64,000 nt of DNA from Planctomycetota bacterium (lineage in GTDB: Bacteria; Planctomycetota; UBA8742; UBA2392): positions 2,852,001 through 2,916,000 of the forward strand of contig JACKID010000001.1 of NCBI GenBank assembly GCA_020638675.1. Direction: 5' to 3'. This document shows, piece by piece, positions 48,267 to 56,925 of this stretch. Under the pieces are notes generated by a model that was not told the origin of the DNA, searched no databases, and saw only the letters and a list, made by a program, of their open reading frames with translations. The position numbers and the translations under genes are program-made. Within the stretch, counting starts at the first letter, position 1. Every line of letters starts with the position of its first letter.

Positions 48267-50687
48267 CTACGCCGCTACCATGCTGTCGTAGACTCCGCCG
48301 CCGCCTGTGCCGGCGAGGTCGCGGGCTTCCTTGCGGGCTTCCCATTCCTCGAAGGTGATCATGATTTCGCGCTCCTTGCTGCCGCGCGACGGGCCGAGGA
48401 TGCCGGCCTTTTCCATCTGGATGATGATGCGCGTGGCGCGGGTGTGGCCCAGCCCCATGGCCGTGCGCAGGAAGCTGGCCGAGCCTCTGCCCGCGGCGAG
48501 GATCTCGTCCACCGCGCGCTCGAAGTCGGCATCCAGCTCGCCGATGCCGCCGCCCCCCCCACCGCCGCTGCTGCCCCCGGTGGCGAGGTTGTTCGGGTCG
48601 ATCACGTAGTTCGGTTTGAGCTGCGAGCGCAGCCCGTCGAGCATACGGTTCAGCTCGTCGTCGGCGATGAAGGCGCTCTGCACGCGCAGGGCCTTGCTTT
48701 CGCCCGGCATGACCATCAGCAGGTCGCCCTTGCCCAGCAGGTCCTCGGCGCCGTTCTGGTCCAGCACGATGCGCGAATCGGTGCCGGTGTTGACACGTAA
48801 AGAGACACGCGCCGGGATGTTGGCCTTGATCAGCCCGGTCAGCACGTCGCTGCGCGGGCTCTGCGTCACCAGCACCAGGTGGATGCCGGCCGCGCGGGCC
48901 TTGGCGGCGATGCGTGCGATCAGCTCGTCGACCTTGCTGTCGCTGGCGACCATCATCATGTCGGCCAGCTCGTCCACGATGCAGACGATGTAGGGCAGGT
49001 GGTTCGGGACGTCGTCCGGGTCGATGCCGTTTTCCTTCATGCGCTTGGCCAGCTCGCGCCCGCTGAGCTCATTGAACTCGGTCAGCTTGCGCACGCCGGC
49101 GTTCTTCATCAGGGTGTAGCGGCGTTCCATCTCCTCGACGACCCACTCGAAGACGCTGACCGCGCGGCGCGAGTCATCGATCACCGGCGCCAGCAGGTGC
49201 GGGACGTCGCAGTAGGGCGTGAACTCAACCTGCTTCGGGTCGACCATCACCAGCCGCAGCTCAACCGGCGAGCGCGACATCAGCAGGCTGGCCAGCATCA
49301 CGTTCTCGAACACCGACTTGCCCTGCCCGGTCGCGCCGCCCACCAGCAGGTGCGGCATGTTGGCGAGGTCGCGGATCACCGGCTGGCCCAGCGCGTCCTT
49401 GCCGAAGGCCATCGGCAGCTCCATCTTCTTGCGGGCGGTCTCGAACTCCGGCGTCTCCAGCAGCTCGCGGAACGTCACCATGTCGCGGGTGTGGTTCGGG
49501 ACCTCGACGCCGATCGTGCTCTTGCCCGCGGTCGTGACCATGCGGACCGTGCTGACACGCAGGTTCAGCGCCAGGTTGTCCTTGTAGCGCGTGATCTTGT
49601 TGATCATCACGTCGGGCGGAATCTCCATCTCGTACGTCGTCACGGTCGGGCCGCGCACGTAGTCGGCCACGCGCACGTCCACGCGGAAGGCCGCGTAGGT
49701 CTGGCGGATGATCTCGGCCGCGCGCTGCATCTCGGCGCGGGCGTTGGCGCTGTCCTTCTTCTTGGGCGCGTTGAGGCTGGCGACTTCCGGCAGCGTGTAG
49801 TTCTCGAGCGCTTCGGCCCACTCCTCTGGCGAGCTGGCCTCGACGGGCTCTTTGACGATCACGGGGCGGCGCCCGCCCTGCTTCTTGGGCTCGGGTGTGG
49901 GTGCGGGCTCCGGCTCGGCGGCTTCGGGGATCAGTGACAGGTCCGGGTCGAAATCGACCTCGTCGGAGTCGTCCTCGACTTCCTCTTCGTCGCCCTTGCT
50001 GAACAGCTTCTTCAGCCAGCCCTTGGAGTCCTTCTTCATCTCGTCGGTGTCGGGCGTCAGCGGCTCGGGGATGCTGGTGATCGGCCCGCTGATTTCGGAT
50101 TCGTCGCCCAGCGGGTGCAGCAGGTCGCGGACGATCGGGTAGAACAGGATGTCCGTCGCCAGCAGGAAGCTGAGTAGCGCCGTGAACGCCAGCACGAGGT
50201 ACGTGCCGGTCATCCCGAAGTTGGCGTTCAGCAGCCCGAAGATGGTCGTCCCGATCACTCCGCCGCGCGAGGGCATGATGCCGCTGTCGCTGTAGCTGTC
50301 GCCGAACAGCGCCGCGAAGGTGACCACCAGCAGCGTCGTCCCGATCAGGCGCACGGGCCAGTCGGCCGCCTTGCGACGGAAGAAGATCAGGCTCGCGTAG
50401 ACGCCCAGCACGCCGACCAACAGGTAGGTGCCGACGCCGAGGAAGGTGTAGCCGAGGTGAACCGCGACCGCGCCGATGCGACCGCCGAGGTTCGCCGGCT
50501 GCTCGTTGAGCGGCCAGACGGCGCCGGCGATGTCGGCCGGGTCGTAGCTGACGATGCTGAGGATAAGGAAGGCCACCACAAGTATCAGGCTCAGTGCCGC
50601 GCATTCCTGCAGCATCTCGCGCTTGAACAGCTTGCCGACCCGTTCAAGGGAGAGTGAATCGCGTACGCTGAACGCTTTGCCTGCCAT
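48267..50687 (-). CDS. ftsK: DNA translocase FtsK/SpoIIIE
   Basis: An 806-residue septal DNA pump. Four helices lie in the first ~180 residues, followed by an acidic and Pro-rich linker (about 195-320) that is short compared with E. coli. The motor has Walker A GGATGQGKS at 450-458 and Walker B IVCIVDELADMMM near 575-590. The C-terminal winged-helix gamma domain, which reads polar DNA motifs, is at about 710-780 after a Gly-rich segment. It acts at the division septum in chromosome segregation. Confidence 0.95.
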   Translation of the reverse strand: MAGKAFSVRDSLSLERVGKLFKREMLQECAALSLILVVAFLILSIVSYDPADIAGAVWPLNEQPANLGGRIGAVAVHLGYTFLGVGTYLLVGVLGVYASLIFFRRKAADWPVRLIGTTLLVVTFAALFGDSYSDSGIMPSRGGVIGTTIFGLLNANFGMTGTYLVLAFTALLSFLLATDILFYPIVRDLLHPLGDESEISGPITSIPEPLTPDTDEMKKDSKGWLKKLFSKGDEEEVEDDSDEVDFDPDLSLIPEAAEPEPAPTPEPKKQGGRRPVIVKEPVEASSPEEWAEALENYTLPEVASLNAPKKKDSANARAEMQRAAEIIRQTYAAFRVDVRVADYVRGPTVTTYEMEIPPDVMINKITRYKDNLALNLRVSTVRMVTTAGKSTIGVEVPNHTRDMVTFRELLETPEFETARKKMELPMAFGKDALGQPVIRDLANMPHLLVGGATGQGKSVFENVMLASLLMSRSPVELRLVMVDPKQVEFTPYCDVPHLLAPVIDDSRRAVSVFEWVVEEMERRYTLMKNAGVRKLTEFNELSGRELAKRMKENGIDPDDVPNHLPYIVCIVDELADMMMVASDSKVDELIARIAAKARAAGIHLVLVTQSPRSDVLTGLIKANIPARVSLRVNTGTDSRIVLDQNGAEDLLGKGDLLMVMPGESKALRVQSAFIADDELNRMLDGLRSQLKPNYVIDPNNLATGGSSGGGGGGGIGELDADFERAVDEILAAGRGSASFLRTAMGLGHTRATRIIIQMEKAGILGPSRGSKEREIMITFEEWEARKEARDLAGTGGGGVYDSMVAA

Positions 50688-50831
50688 GCCGGACTCCTGG
50701 GATAGCGACTCGCCCGCACACGGCGGACCCTCTCGGTTTCGGCACGAACGGCCCCATTACTTGAGCAGGATTGGATTTGCGGCGACCGGCGGTTGTCCAC
50801 AAAGTGTCTGGAGCGTGACAGCAGGCGTCGC

Positions 50832-50912
50832 ATGCGGATACTGGTGATATTGCTCATGCACATGGCGCTGGTAGGTTACACCCACGCGGCAACGCGGACC
50901 CTGACGAGGTAG
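50832..50912 (+). CDS. Possible 26-residue leader-like ORF
   Basis: MRILVILLMHMALVGYTHA followed by a basic tail. It ends 2 nt before the ATG of the VOC gene, whose ribosome binding site (GAGGTAGAG) overlaps its last codons. It has no clear ribosome binding site of its own, so translation is doubtful. Confidence 0.25.
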   Translation: MRILVILLMHMALVGYTHAATRTLTR

Positions 50913-50914
50913 AG

Positions 50915-51463
50915 ATGGCAAAGCGGACAGGCAAGAAGACCAAGAGCCTCGAGCGCAAGAAGCCCAGCAAGGCCGAAGACACGGTCGACAAACTCGCGGA
51001 GCCTGGCCCGAAGTTCAACATCCGCTTCCTCTATTCCATGTGCAGCAACGTCAGCGCCATGCGCGAGTTCTACACCGGCGTGCTGGGCATGAAGGAACTC
51101 AGCTATCGCGACGACGAGAACTTCGGCTGGGTCGTCTACGACACCGAGGGCTTCCAGCTGATGTTCTTCCGCTGGGACACCGAGCTGCCCGTCGAGCAGC
51201 GCTGGGCCTGGCAGCCGGGCGAAGCCCCCGAACACGCCGCCCCGCTGATGAGCTTCTCGATCGAGTACCCTGAAGAAGACCTGCAGGCCGTGGTCGCCCG
51301 TGTGCGCGAATCCGGCGCCGTTGCCGCAACCCCCGCGCCCACCTGGCGCCAGATGAGCTACTGGGGCTGGACCGTCCGCGACCCGATGGGCAACACCATT
51401 GAGCTGTTCTCAAGCGTCAAGGAACAACCCGAAGAGGGCGAAACGCCCGAGTGGCAGGACTAG
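50915..51463 (+). CDS. VOC-superfamily protein with basic N-terminus
   Basis: A 182-residue glyoxalase-fold protein. The Lys/Arg-rich head (residues 1-27) is unusual. The core begins FNIRFLYSMCSNVSAMREFY and ends WGWTVRDPMGNTIELFSS, as expected for the family. GAGGTAGAG precedes the ATG. Its stop lies within the left arm of the TTCCAG repeat. Function unknown. Confidence 0.8.
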   Translation: MAKRTGKKTKSLERKKPSKAEDTVDKLAEPGPKFNIRFLYSMCSNVSAMREFYTGVLGMKELSYRDDENFGWVVYDTEGFQLMFFRWDTELPVEQRWAWQPGEAPEHAAPLMSFSIEYPEEDLQAVVARVRESGAVAATPAPTWRQMSYWGWTVRDPMGNTIELFSSVKEQPEEGETPEWQD

Positions 51464-51560
51464 TGGCATGCGCTTCCAGCGCATGCGTTTCGCCCGCTTC
51501 CAGCAGGCGCTTGCGGCTGGAAGCCGCAAGGACTCATCGCCTGGAAGGCGATGCCACTAG
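51460..51560. repeat. Nested hairpin element with TTCCAG/CTGGAA cores
   Basis: Outer arms ctagtggcat (51460-51469) and atgccactag (51551-51560) are a perfect inverted repeat. Between them are four small hairpins with TTCCAG or CTGGAA near the loop: gcatgcg-cttccag-cgcatgc, gcccgcttccagcaggcg, cttgcggc-tgga-agccgcaag and atcgcc-tggaa-ggcgat. The convergent genes on both sides end with the TAG stops in the outer arms. Confidence 0.65.
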
Positions 51561-52573
51561 TGGCTGTGGGCCCATTCGCCGGTGGCCAGGTCGTAGCGCG
51601 ACACGCGTGACAGCTCACCACCCGTGGGGTCTTCGCCGCCGATCACATAGATGTAGCCGCTGAGCGCGACCGCCGCCATGCGGTGCGTCTCGACGGACTT
51701 CGCGGCGACCTGCTGCCACTGGTCCGCCATCGCGTCGTAGCGCAGCAGCGGGACGTCGCCCTTGCTGCGGTTTCCGAACAGGTAGACCTGGTCCTCGTAC
51801 CCGACGGCCGAGGCGAACAGCACCGGCCCGGGCAACTTCGCGCCTTCGCGCCACTCGCGGGTCTTGGCGTCGTACAGCCAGGTGCCCTCGAGGTGGCGGT
51901 CTCCACCCACGGCGACGAGCATGTCGGCCACCCGCGCCAGCGCCATTCCGTGGCAGGGCTGCGGAAGCGGGCCGCCCGTGGACCAGCCGCCGGTCTCCGG
52001 CGTGAATTCCGAGACGACGTCGGAATCCCCGCCGCTCGCCATCCCGCCCACCAGCACGATGCGGTCGTTGACGGCGACGCCTGCCAGGCGGTTGCGCGGC
52101 GTCGGCATTCGGGTCGGTGTGGTCCACTTGTCTGTCTTTGGGTCGTAGCAATCGACCTCGGCCACGGTGACGTCGCCGACCTGATCCTCGATGCGGGTGA
52201 TGCCGCCGAACAGCCAGACCTTGCCGCCCGAAGCAACACAGGCATGAAAGCAGCGTGGGCGCGGCATCGGCGGCAGGCGCGTCCAGGTGTTGGCCATCGG
52301 GTCGAAGCGATAGGCGAGGTCGACGAAGCTTCCGTTGCCGTCCTTGTCGCGATTCCCCCAGCCGCCGGTGACGTATATTGACCCGTCAAGGGCACACGCC
52401 GCGTTGGCGACAACCTCAATCGGGTAAGGCGCAGGTTTGGGGGCAATCGCCGGCTGCACTTCCTCGTTGGCCGGTGGCGCGCTTGCACCCGCGTTGTTGG
52501 CCGAATCTCCCCCACCGCATGCGGCGACGAGCAGCACCAAAGCCCAGCCCGCAAGGGCTGGGACTCGTTGCAC
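51557..52573 (-). CDS. Kelch-repeat lipoprotein
   Basis: A 338-residue protein. A GTG start at 52573 with GGGGAG 6 nt upstream gives a signal peptide ending in the lipobox LVAAC followed by a flexible region. Six kelch blades follow (VTGGWGN, FGGITR, VGGMAS, VGGDRH, FGNRSK, VIGGED). A longer ATG start at 52621 would put the signal peptide behind a hydrophilic head and overlap the upstream gene, so it is less likely. Probably a surface beta-propeller with binding role. Confidence 0.78.
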   Translation of the reverse strand: MQRVPALAGWALVLLVAACGGGDSANNAGASAPPANEEVQPAIAPKPAPYPIEVVANAACALDGSIYVTGGWGNRDKDGNGSFVDLAYRFDPMANTWTRLPPMPRPRCFHACVASGGKVWLFGGITRIEDQVGDVTVAEVDCYDPKTDKWTTPTRMPTPRNRLAGVAVNDRIVLVGGMASGGDSDVVSEFTPETGGWSTGGPLPQPCHGMALARVADMLVAVGGDRHLEGTWLYDAKTREWREGAKLPGPVLFASAVGYEDQVYLFGNRSKGDVPLLRYDAMADQWQQVAAKSVETHRMAAVALSGYIYVIGGEDPTGGELSRVSRYDLATGEWAHSH

Positions 52574-52611
52574 GCATGCTCCCCAGCCCTTGCGGACTGG
52601 GCTTGGGTTGC

Positions 52612-53445
52612 CTACTTCCACTCGACCCCCTTCATGCTCTTGAACCGCTCGCGCATGACCTCAATCGCCTGCGGGTTGTTGTCCACCAGGATGAACTCGC
52701 GCCCTTCCTCAATGCAAGCCGCGCCGGTCGTGCCACTGCCCGCGAAGAAATCGAGCACGACGTCGCCCGGGTTGCTGCTGGCCTGCACCGCGCGGCGCAC
52801 GACACCCAGTGGCTTCTGCGTCGGGTAGCCGGTCTTTTCCTTGCCGGTGGTCGCGACAATGGTGTGCCACCAGACGTCGGTCGGCAGCTTGCCGCGCGCG
52901 GCCTTCTCCGGCCCGACCAGCCCGGGCGCCATGTACGGGATGCGCTCGATGGCGTCCTGGTTGAAGGTGTAGAGCGCCGGGTCTTTGGCGTACAGGAAGA
53001 TGGTGTCGTGCTTGGCGGGCCAGCGTTTCTTGGGGCGACCGCCGTAGTCGTAGGCCCAGATGATCTCGTTGACGAAGCAATCGCGCCCGAAGATGGCATC
53101 GAGCAGGAAGACCTTGCAGTAGTGCGCCTCGCGGTAGTCGATGTGGAAGTAGATCGAGCCGGTAGGTTTTAAGACGCGATGGGCTTCGATCAGTCGCGGG
53201 CGCAGGAACTCAAGGAAGTCTTCAAAGGCGTCATCGTAGGCGCGCTCGGCCTCGAGCGTGGTCTTGTAGCGCGCGCCCTTGAAACCGGTGCGGTCGCCGT
53301 CAACGTCGCGCACGGTCTTGATCGAGCGCCGGGTCTGCGCCCGCCCGGTGTTGAACGGCGGATCGATATAGATCAAGTCCACGGAGGCATCTTCAAACCC
53401 CCGCAGCACCTCAAGATTGTCCGCGTGATAGATCCGCCCCACCAT
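52612..53445 (-). CDS. Site-specific DNA methyltransferase (beta class)
   Basis: A 277-residue N6-adenine or N4-cytosine methyltransferase. The catalytic motif IV DPPF is at 28-31 and the AdoMet-binding motif I DFFAGSGTT at 232-240, so IV precedes I as in the beta class; DPPF favours N6-adenine. The YPTQKP segment (207-212) supports this. No restriction gene is adjacent, so it may be orphan and act in regulation or self-protection. The start at 53445 sits 6 nt after an extended -10 box. Confidence 0.85.
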   Translation of the reverse strand: MVGRIYHADNLEVLRGFEDASVDLIYIDPPFNTGRAQTRRSIKTVRDVDGDRTGFKGARYKTTLEAERAYDDAFEDFLEFLRPRLIEAHRVLKPTGSIYFHIDYREAHYCKVFLLDAIFGRDCFVNEIIWAYDYGGRPKKRWPAKHDTIFLYAKDPALYTFNQDAIERIPYMAPGLVGPEKAARGKLPTDVWWHTIVATTGKEKTGYPTQKPLGVVRRAVQASSNPGDVVLDFFAGSGTTGAACIEEGREFILVDNNPQAIEVMRERFKSMKGVEWK

Positions 53446-53462
53446 CGCCGCAGCATACCACA
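53442..53462 (-). promoter_or_regulatory. Extended -10 promoter covering the methyltransferase start (leaderless)
   Basis: On the minus strand TGG-TATGCT, then GCGGCG and the ATG. The 21 nt are identical to 53808-53828 at the next gene. The transcript would start at or near the ATG. Confidence 0.5.
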
Positions 53463-53499
53463 CCGTCGCGACGTAGTCGGCAACGCCCAAAGCCTGAGG

Positions 53500-53811
53500 C
53501 TACTTGGTGCTTCGGAACTCGCCGCGTCCCCAAAGGTACAGCAACCAGGGAACTCCCACCAGAATAGTCACGTCGAGGCAGAGCGGTACGAAGGCCCAGC
53601 GCCACACTCCCTCGACCGGTAGTAGAACCATACCGATGGCTCCCGCCAGACCACCGACAAATGGGATGAGCGAAAACGATCTGGCAGGACGCCCGAGGTA
53701 AGACGCGATGGGCCGCCAGACCACCGCTGCACTCTGGCCAACGACGACCACCCCGCCCAATGTCAGGCAAAGCAGAGAGGCTATCCAGAGAGTCAGTGTG
53801 AGCCCCGCCAT
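53500..53811 (-). CDS. Small membrane protein
   Basis: A 103-residue protein with three hydrophobic segments (about 3-27, 45-62 and 72-92). The start is at 53811, sharing its upstream 21 nt with the methyltransferase gene. The proteins themselves are unrelated. No family is recognised. Confidence 0.6.
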   Translation of the reverse strand: MAGLTLTLWIASLLCLTLGGVVVVGQSAAVVWRPIASYLGRPARSFSLIPFVGGLAGAIGMVLLPVEGVWRWAFVPLCLDVTILVGVPWLLYLWGRGEFRSTK

Positions 53812-53828
53812 CGCCGCAGCATACCACA
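53808..53828 (-). promoter_or_regulatory. Second copy of the 21-nt leaderless promoter
   Basis: Identical to 53442-53462: TGG-TATGCT, GCGGCG, ATG. It lies in front of the small membrane protein gene. Confidence 0.5.
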
Positions 53829-53892
53829 TCATGGCGACACGGTAGCGCAGGCGTCTCGCCTGCTGGGCCGCGGTCGTGGCGTGCGCTACGCA

Positions 53893-54585
53893 CTACTTCG
53901 CCGGTTGGAAGTACATGGCGGCGTCTTCGTCTTTCATTGTCTCGAAGCGCAGGTCGTTGCGGGCTTTGCGATACCACGAGTCGCCGAGCAGGTTGCTGCC
54001 GATGATCACGAGGTCCGTTTCCGGGCCGACCTTCTCGTCCACTACGCTGCCCGCGAACTCGAGCTGTGCGGTCAGCGCGTCCCTGCCCATGCTCTCGTTG
54101 GGCGGCTCGAACGTTCCGTGCAGGGCCACGTGCAGCTTGCGCGTCGGCATCCACAGGCGCGACAGCACCTGGTCGCCGGCCGCGAGCTCCCCGTCATCCT
54201 CCTCCGGACGATCGAGGCGCAGACGCGCACGGGTCTTGCCCGCACTCTCCACGATCGCCATGCCGAGGAACCGGTCGCCGCGCCAGACTTCGAAGCGCTG
54301 GTTCATGCGTACCGGGTTCGTGGGCTGGTCGACCTCGAACTGCGTCGGGCTGAGGGGCTCGATGATCTTCCAGGCCGGGTGCCACAGCTCGTCGGCGGCG
54401 GCGGTGGTGACGTCCTCCAGCTCCGTGCCGGAGTACGGAATCTCCTCCGGCTTCGGTTGCGGGTTCCACTGTGGGTGTTCGCGAGCCGGCTGCGGCTCGG
54501 GTTTCGGCGGCGTGTAGTTGGTGCGGACGCGGTCGCCGCCACAGCCTGCAAGCAAGAGCACCACAATCGACACAACGGATTTCAT
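53893..54585 (-). CDS. Lipoprotein of unknown function
   Basis: A 230-residue protein with a lipobox (VVLLLAGCGG, C15) after a 14-residue signal. A Pro-rich linker follows. The rest is a beta-rich domain: FEVDQPTNPVRMNQRFEVWRGDRFLG and VIIGSNLLGDSWYRK. A longer in-frame start at 54945 lies upstream but would put the lipobox internally, so 54585 is preferred. It is divergent from nrdR. Confidence 0.72.
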   Translation of the reverse strand: MKSVVSIVVLLLAGCGGDRVRTNYTPPKPEPQPAREHPQWNPQPKPEEIPYSGTELEDVTTAAADELWHPAWKIIEPLSPTQFEVDQPTNPVRMNQRFEVWRGDRFLGMAIVESAGKTRARLRLDRPEEDDGELAAGDQVLSRLWMPTRKLHVALHGTFEPPNESMGRDALTAQLEFAGSVVDEKVGPETDLVIIGSNLLGDSWYRKARNDLRFETMKDEDAAMYFQPAK

Positions 54586-54621
54586 GATCGCACCCCAGGG
54601 GCGGGTCGCGGGGTCTGCCTG

Positions 54622-54627
54622 AGTATA
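54622..54627 (-). promoter_or_regulatory. -10 box of the 53893 lipoprotein gene
   Basis: TATACT on the minus strand in the context GGGTATACTC, about 37 nt before the ATG. The same context recurs at 58905-58910. Confidence 0.35.
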
Positions 54628-54715
54628 CCCGGGCGGGATCACCCGGAGGTCACGTTCGCGGCCTGCTTCTTTAGATACATGGGGTCCATATTGGGTGTTA
54701 CAGGCGGGCTGAATT

Positions 54716-54730
54716 TGGGCAATTTGCCCA
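54716..54730. promoter_or_regulatory. Palindrome upstream of nrdR
   Basis: tgggcaa-t-ttgccca is a perfect 7-bp inverted repeat with one central base. A looser AT-rich inverted repeat (ccccaaaattttgtgtg) follows at about 54735-54752. Both lie between the divergent lipoprotein and nrdR genes and are operator candidates. I cannot say whether NrdR binds them. Confidence 0.4.
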
Positions 54731-54788
54731 GACACCCCAAAATTTTGTGTGTCGGGTGCCTGAAATCGTCGCGAGTCACACCCTGTGC

Positions 54789-54797
54789 TGGTATTCT
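54789..54797 (+). promoter_or_regulatory. Extended -10 promoter of nrdR
   Basis: TGG-TATTCT followed by GCGGGG, close to the motif at 53442 and 53808. It lies 29 nt before the ATG at 54827, so a short leader with TAGGT is expected. Confidence 0.4.
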
Positions 54798-54826
54798 GCG
54801 GGGCAATCCACAATGGGTAGGTGTCC

Positions 54827-55276
54827 ATGCGCTGTCCCTTCTGCAACGTTGATAACGACCGGGTCGTCGACTCGCGCTCAAGCGCGGACGGCGGCGTGGT
54901 GCGCCGTCGCCGGGAGTGCCTGGCCTGCGGCAAGCGCTTCACCACCTACGAGCGCATCGAGGAAGCGCCCCTGCGCGTGATCAAGAAAGACGGCAGCCGC
55001 GCGCCTTTCGACCGCGAGAAGATCCGCCACGGCATCGTGCGCGCCTGCGAGAAACGGCCTGTCAGCGCGGCGCAGATCGACGACATCGTCACCGCCATCG
55101 AGAACGACGTGACCAAGAAGTACGAGCGCGAGGTGCCCACCCGCGTGATCGGCGAAATGATCATGGACCGCCTGAAGCACGTGGACAAGGTCGCCTACGT
55201 CCGCTTCGCCAGCGTCTACCGCGAGTTCAAGGACCCACAGGATTTCGTCGCGGCAGTCGAGGGCGCGGGCAAGTAA
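54827..55276 (+). CDS. nrdR: Transcriptional regulator NrdR
   Basis: A 149-residue repressor of ribonucleotide reductase genes that senses dATP/ATP. The N-terminal zinc ribbon has C3, C6, C31 and C34 (MRCPFC ... CLACGKRF). The ATP-cone follows (LRVIKKDGSRAPFDREKI). Start ATG at 54827. No ribonucleotide reductase gene is in the window. The last 39 nt of this gene are repeated at 56875-56913. Confidence 0.95.
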   Translation: MRCPFCNVDNDRVVDSRSSADGGVVRRRRECLACGKRFTTYERIEEAPLRVIKKDGSRAPFDREKIRHGIVRACEKRPVSAAQIDDIVTAIENDVTKKYEREVPTRVIGEMIMDRLKHVDKVAYVRFASVYREFKDPQDFVAAVEGAGK

Positions 55277-55285
55277 TCTGCACGC

Positions 55286-56800
55286 GTGCAGCATTCCTGC
55301 GACAACTGCGGCGCCTCGCTCGCGATCGACGAAGACTCGCCGCACTTCGTTTCCTGCATTCATTGCGGCACGCTGCACTATGCGGCCGAGGTGATTTCGC
55401 GCCTGCGCAAGCAGAAGTTCACGCCTCCGCCCGTGATGCTTCCCGAACGCTACTCCATCGCGCCCTACAAGGGCGGCGTGGTGATCAGCCGCAAGTGGAG
55501 CCAAACGCTGGTGCTGGCGTTTGCCCCGCTGTTCGTGCTGTTCCTCGGCTCGCTCTTTCTCGTGCTGAAGGGTGACTCGCACGGCGGCAGTTTTGCGGCG
55601 GCATTGCTGCAGACCGTGGTCATGGGCGGCATCGCTATCTACGGCATGATGGCGTGCCTGTTCAACCACAAGAACTACTTCGTCACGCGGCGAGGCATCC
55701 GGATCACGGACGGACCATTTCCCGTGCAGCCCGCGAGGCTGATCCCCCACAGCCAGATCGAGGTGTGCTTCGCCTGGGGGCAGGAGATGTTCGGCGGCGG
55801 GCGCATGTACATGACGGTGATCCGGCTTTTTGGCGGCAAGCTGATGTACATCTTCTCGGGGCCGGATGCCGCGGACGAGGCGTGGTTCCTTGCCTACTAC
55901 CTGAACACGGCGTCGGGGGTTGCGCAGCGCCGGCGGCGGGAATTGCGCGAATACGCCGCCCGCCGCAAGCACGAGCTGCAACTGCTGAAGCGGGACGCGC
56001 GGCGCGGCTCGGCACAGGCCCGTGAGGCGCTGGGGCTGGCCGCCAGCTTCGGCGGTCCCGTCACGCGCATCCTGCTGGGCGGCAAGAAGAAAGCAAAGCC
56101 GCCGCAGCCCCGCGCATACGAGCTGGCTTGCCGACGCTGCGGCGCACCCACGACCGACGACGACATTCACACCTTCGAGCGTTACTCGCTGTGCAGCTAC
56201 TGCGGCACGCTGGAGGACATCAGCGAGTTCCTCTCTTCCCCGCGCGTCCGCCTGCCGGGGCTGCCGCACAACCACCCGAGCTGGGAATTCGACGGCGGCG
56301 TCCGCCAGCTGGCGATTTCACCGCGGCGCGACTGGTTTCCCTTCCTGGTGCTGATTGCGGGGCTTGTGCTGTCCGGCATCGCACTTGCCGGCGCGCCCTT
56401 CGTGGAGGCGAAAACCGTCAAAGTCCCGCTCTACCTGCTTGGGATACTGCCCGTGCCGCCGTTGCTGGGCGGCCTGATGTACCACGGGTACAAACTGGCC
56501 GCGCGCGGACGGTCGGTCGTCGATGCCGAGCGCGTCCGGCGCTGGGACCATGCGCTGGCACATAAGCCGGACGTTGACGTTCCCGCCGGTGAAGTGGTGC
56601 AGGTCTTCTCAGGCACCGCGCACTTTGCGAACGAGAGAAACCGCCGCGTGCCGGGCTACGAAGTCTCGATCGTCGACCGCAGCTCGCGCAAGTTCGTCAT
56701 CGTCAATCGTCTCCGGACGCCGCAGGAAGCCCTCGCGATCGAACTCCGCATGGAAACGATCCTCGGCATTGAGGACGTACCGGTGAAGCGGCCCGTCTAG
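55286..56800 (+). CDS. Zinc-ribbon/membrane protein, copy 1
   Basis: A 504-residue protein made of two similar halves. Half 1: zinc ribbon C5, C8, C24, C27, then P-P-P-V-M-L-P, two helices (about 73-95 and 104-126) and a beta-rich end. Half 2: zinc ribbon C282, C285, C303, C306, two helices (about 350-372 and 380-400) and a beta-rich end ending IEDVPV. The linker between is basic. The GTG start lies 9 nt after the nrdR stop. No family is recognised. It is the tandem paralogue of the gene at 56926. Confidence 0.7.
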   Translation: MQHSCDNCGASLAIDEDSPHFVSCIHCGTLHYAAEVISRLRKQKFTPPPVMLPERYSIAPYKGGVVISRKWSQTLVLAFAPLFVLFLGSLFLVLKGDSHGGSFAAALLQTVVMGGIAIYGMMACLFNHKNYFVTRRGIRITDGPFPVQPARLIPHSQIEVCFAWGQEMFGGGRMYMTVIRLFGGKLMYIFSGPDAADEAWFLAYYLNTASGVAQRRRRELREYAARRKHELQLLKRDARRGSAQAREALGLAASFGGPVTRILLGGKKKAKPPQPRAYELACRRCGAPTTDDDIHTFERYSLCSYCGTLEDISEFLSSPRVRLPGLPHNHPSWEFDGGVRQLAISPRRDWFPFLVLIAGLVLSGIALAGAPFVEAKTVKVPLYLLGILPVPPLLGGLMYHGYKLAARGRSVVDAERVRRWDHALAHKPDVDVPAGEVVQVFSGTAHFANERNRRVPGYEVSIVDRSSRKFVIVNRLRTPQEALAIELRMETILGIEDVPVKRPV

Positions 56801-56874
56801 GCTTCTGCTGTTGCATGCTCTCGGGCATCGAAGCACGGCGTCGCGCACCTCAATGCCGGCGATTTGCTTCGCTT

Positions 56875-56913
56875 CAGGATTTCGACGCAGCAGTCGAGGG
56901 CGCGGGCAAGTAA
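56875..56913 (+). pseudogene. 39-nt scar of the nrdR 3' end
   Basis: 37 of 39 nt match the last 39 nt of nrdR (55238-55276), still ending in the same TAA. It translates to QDFDAAVEGAGK where nrdR has QDFVAAVEGAGK. It sits 12 nt before the second zinc-ribbon gene, just where nrdR sits before the first, so it marks a tandem duplication. Confidence 0.85.
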
Positions 56914-56925
56914 CCTGCCCGTTCC

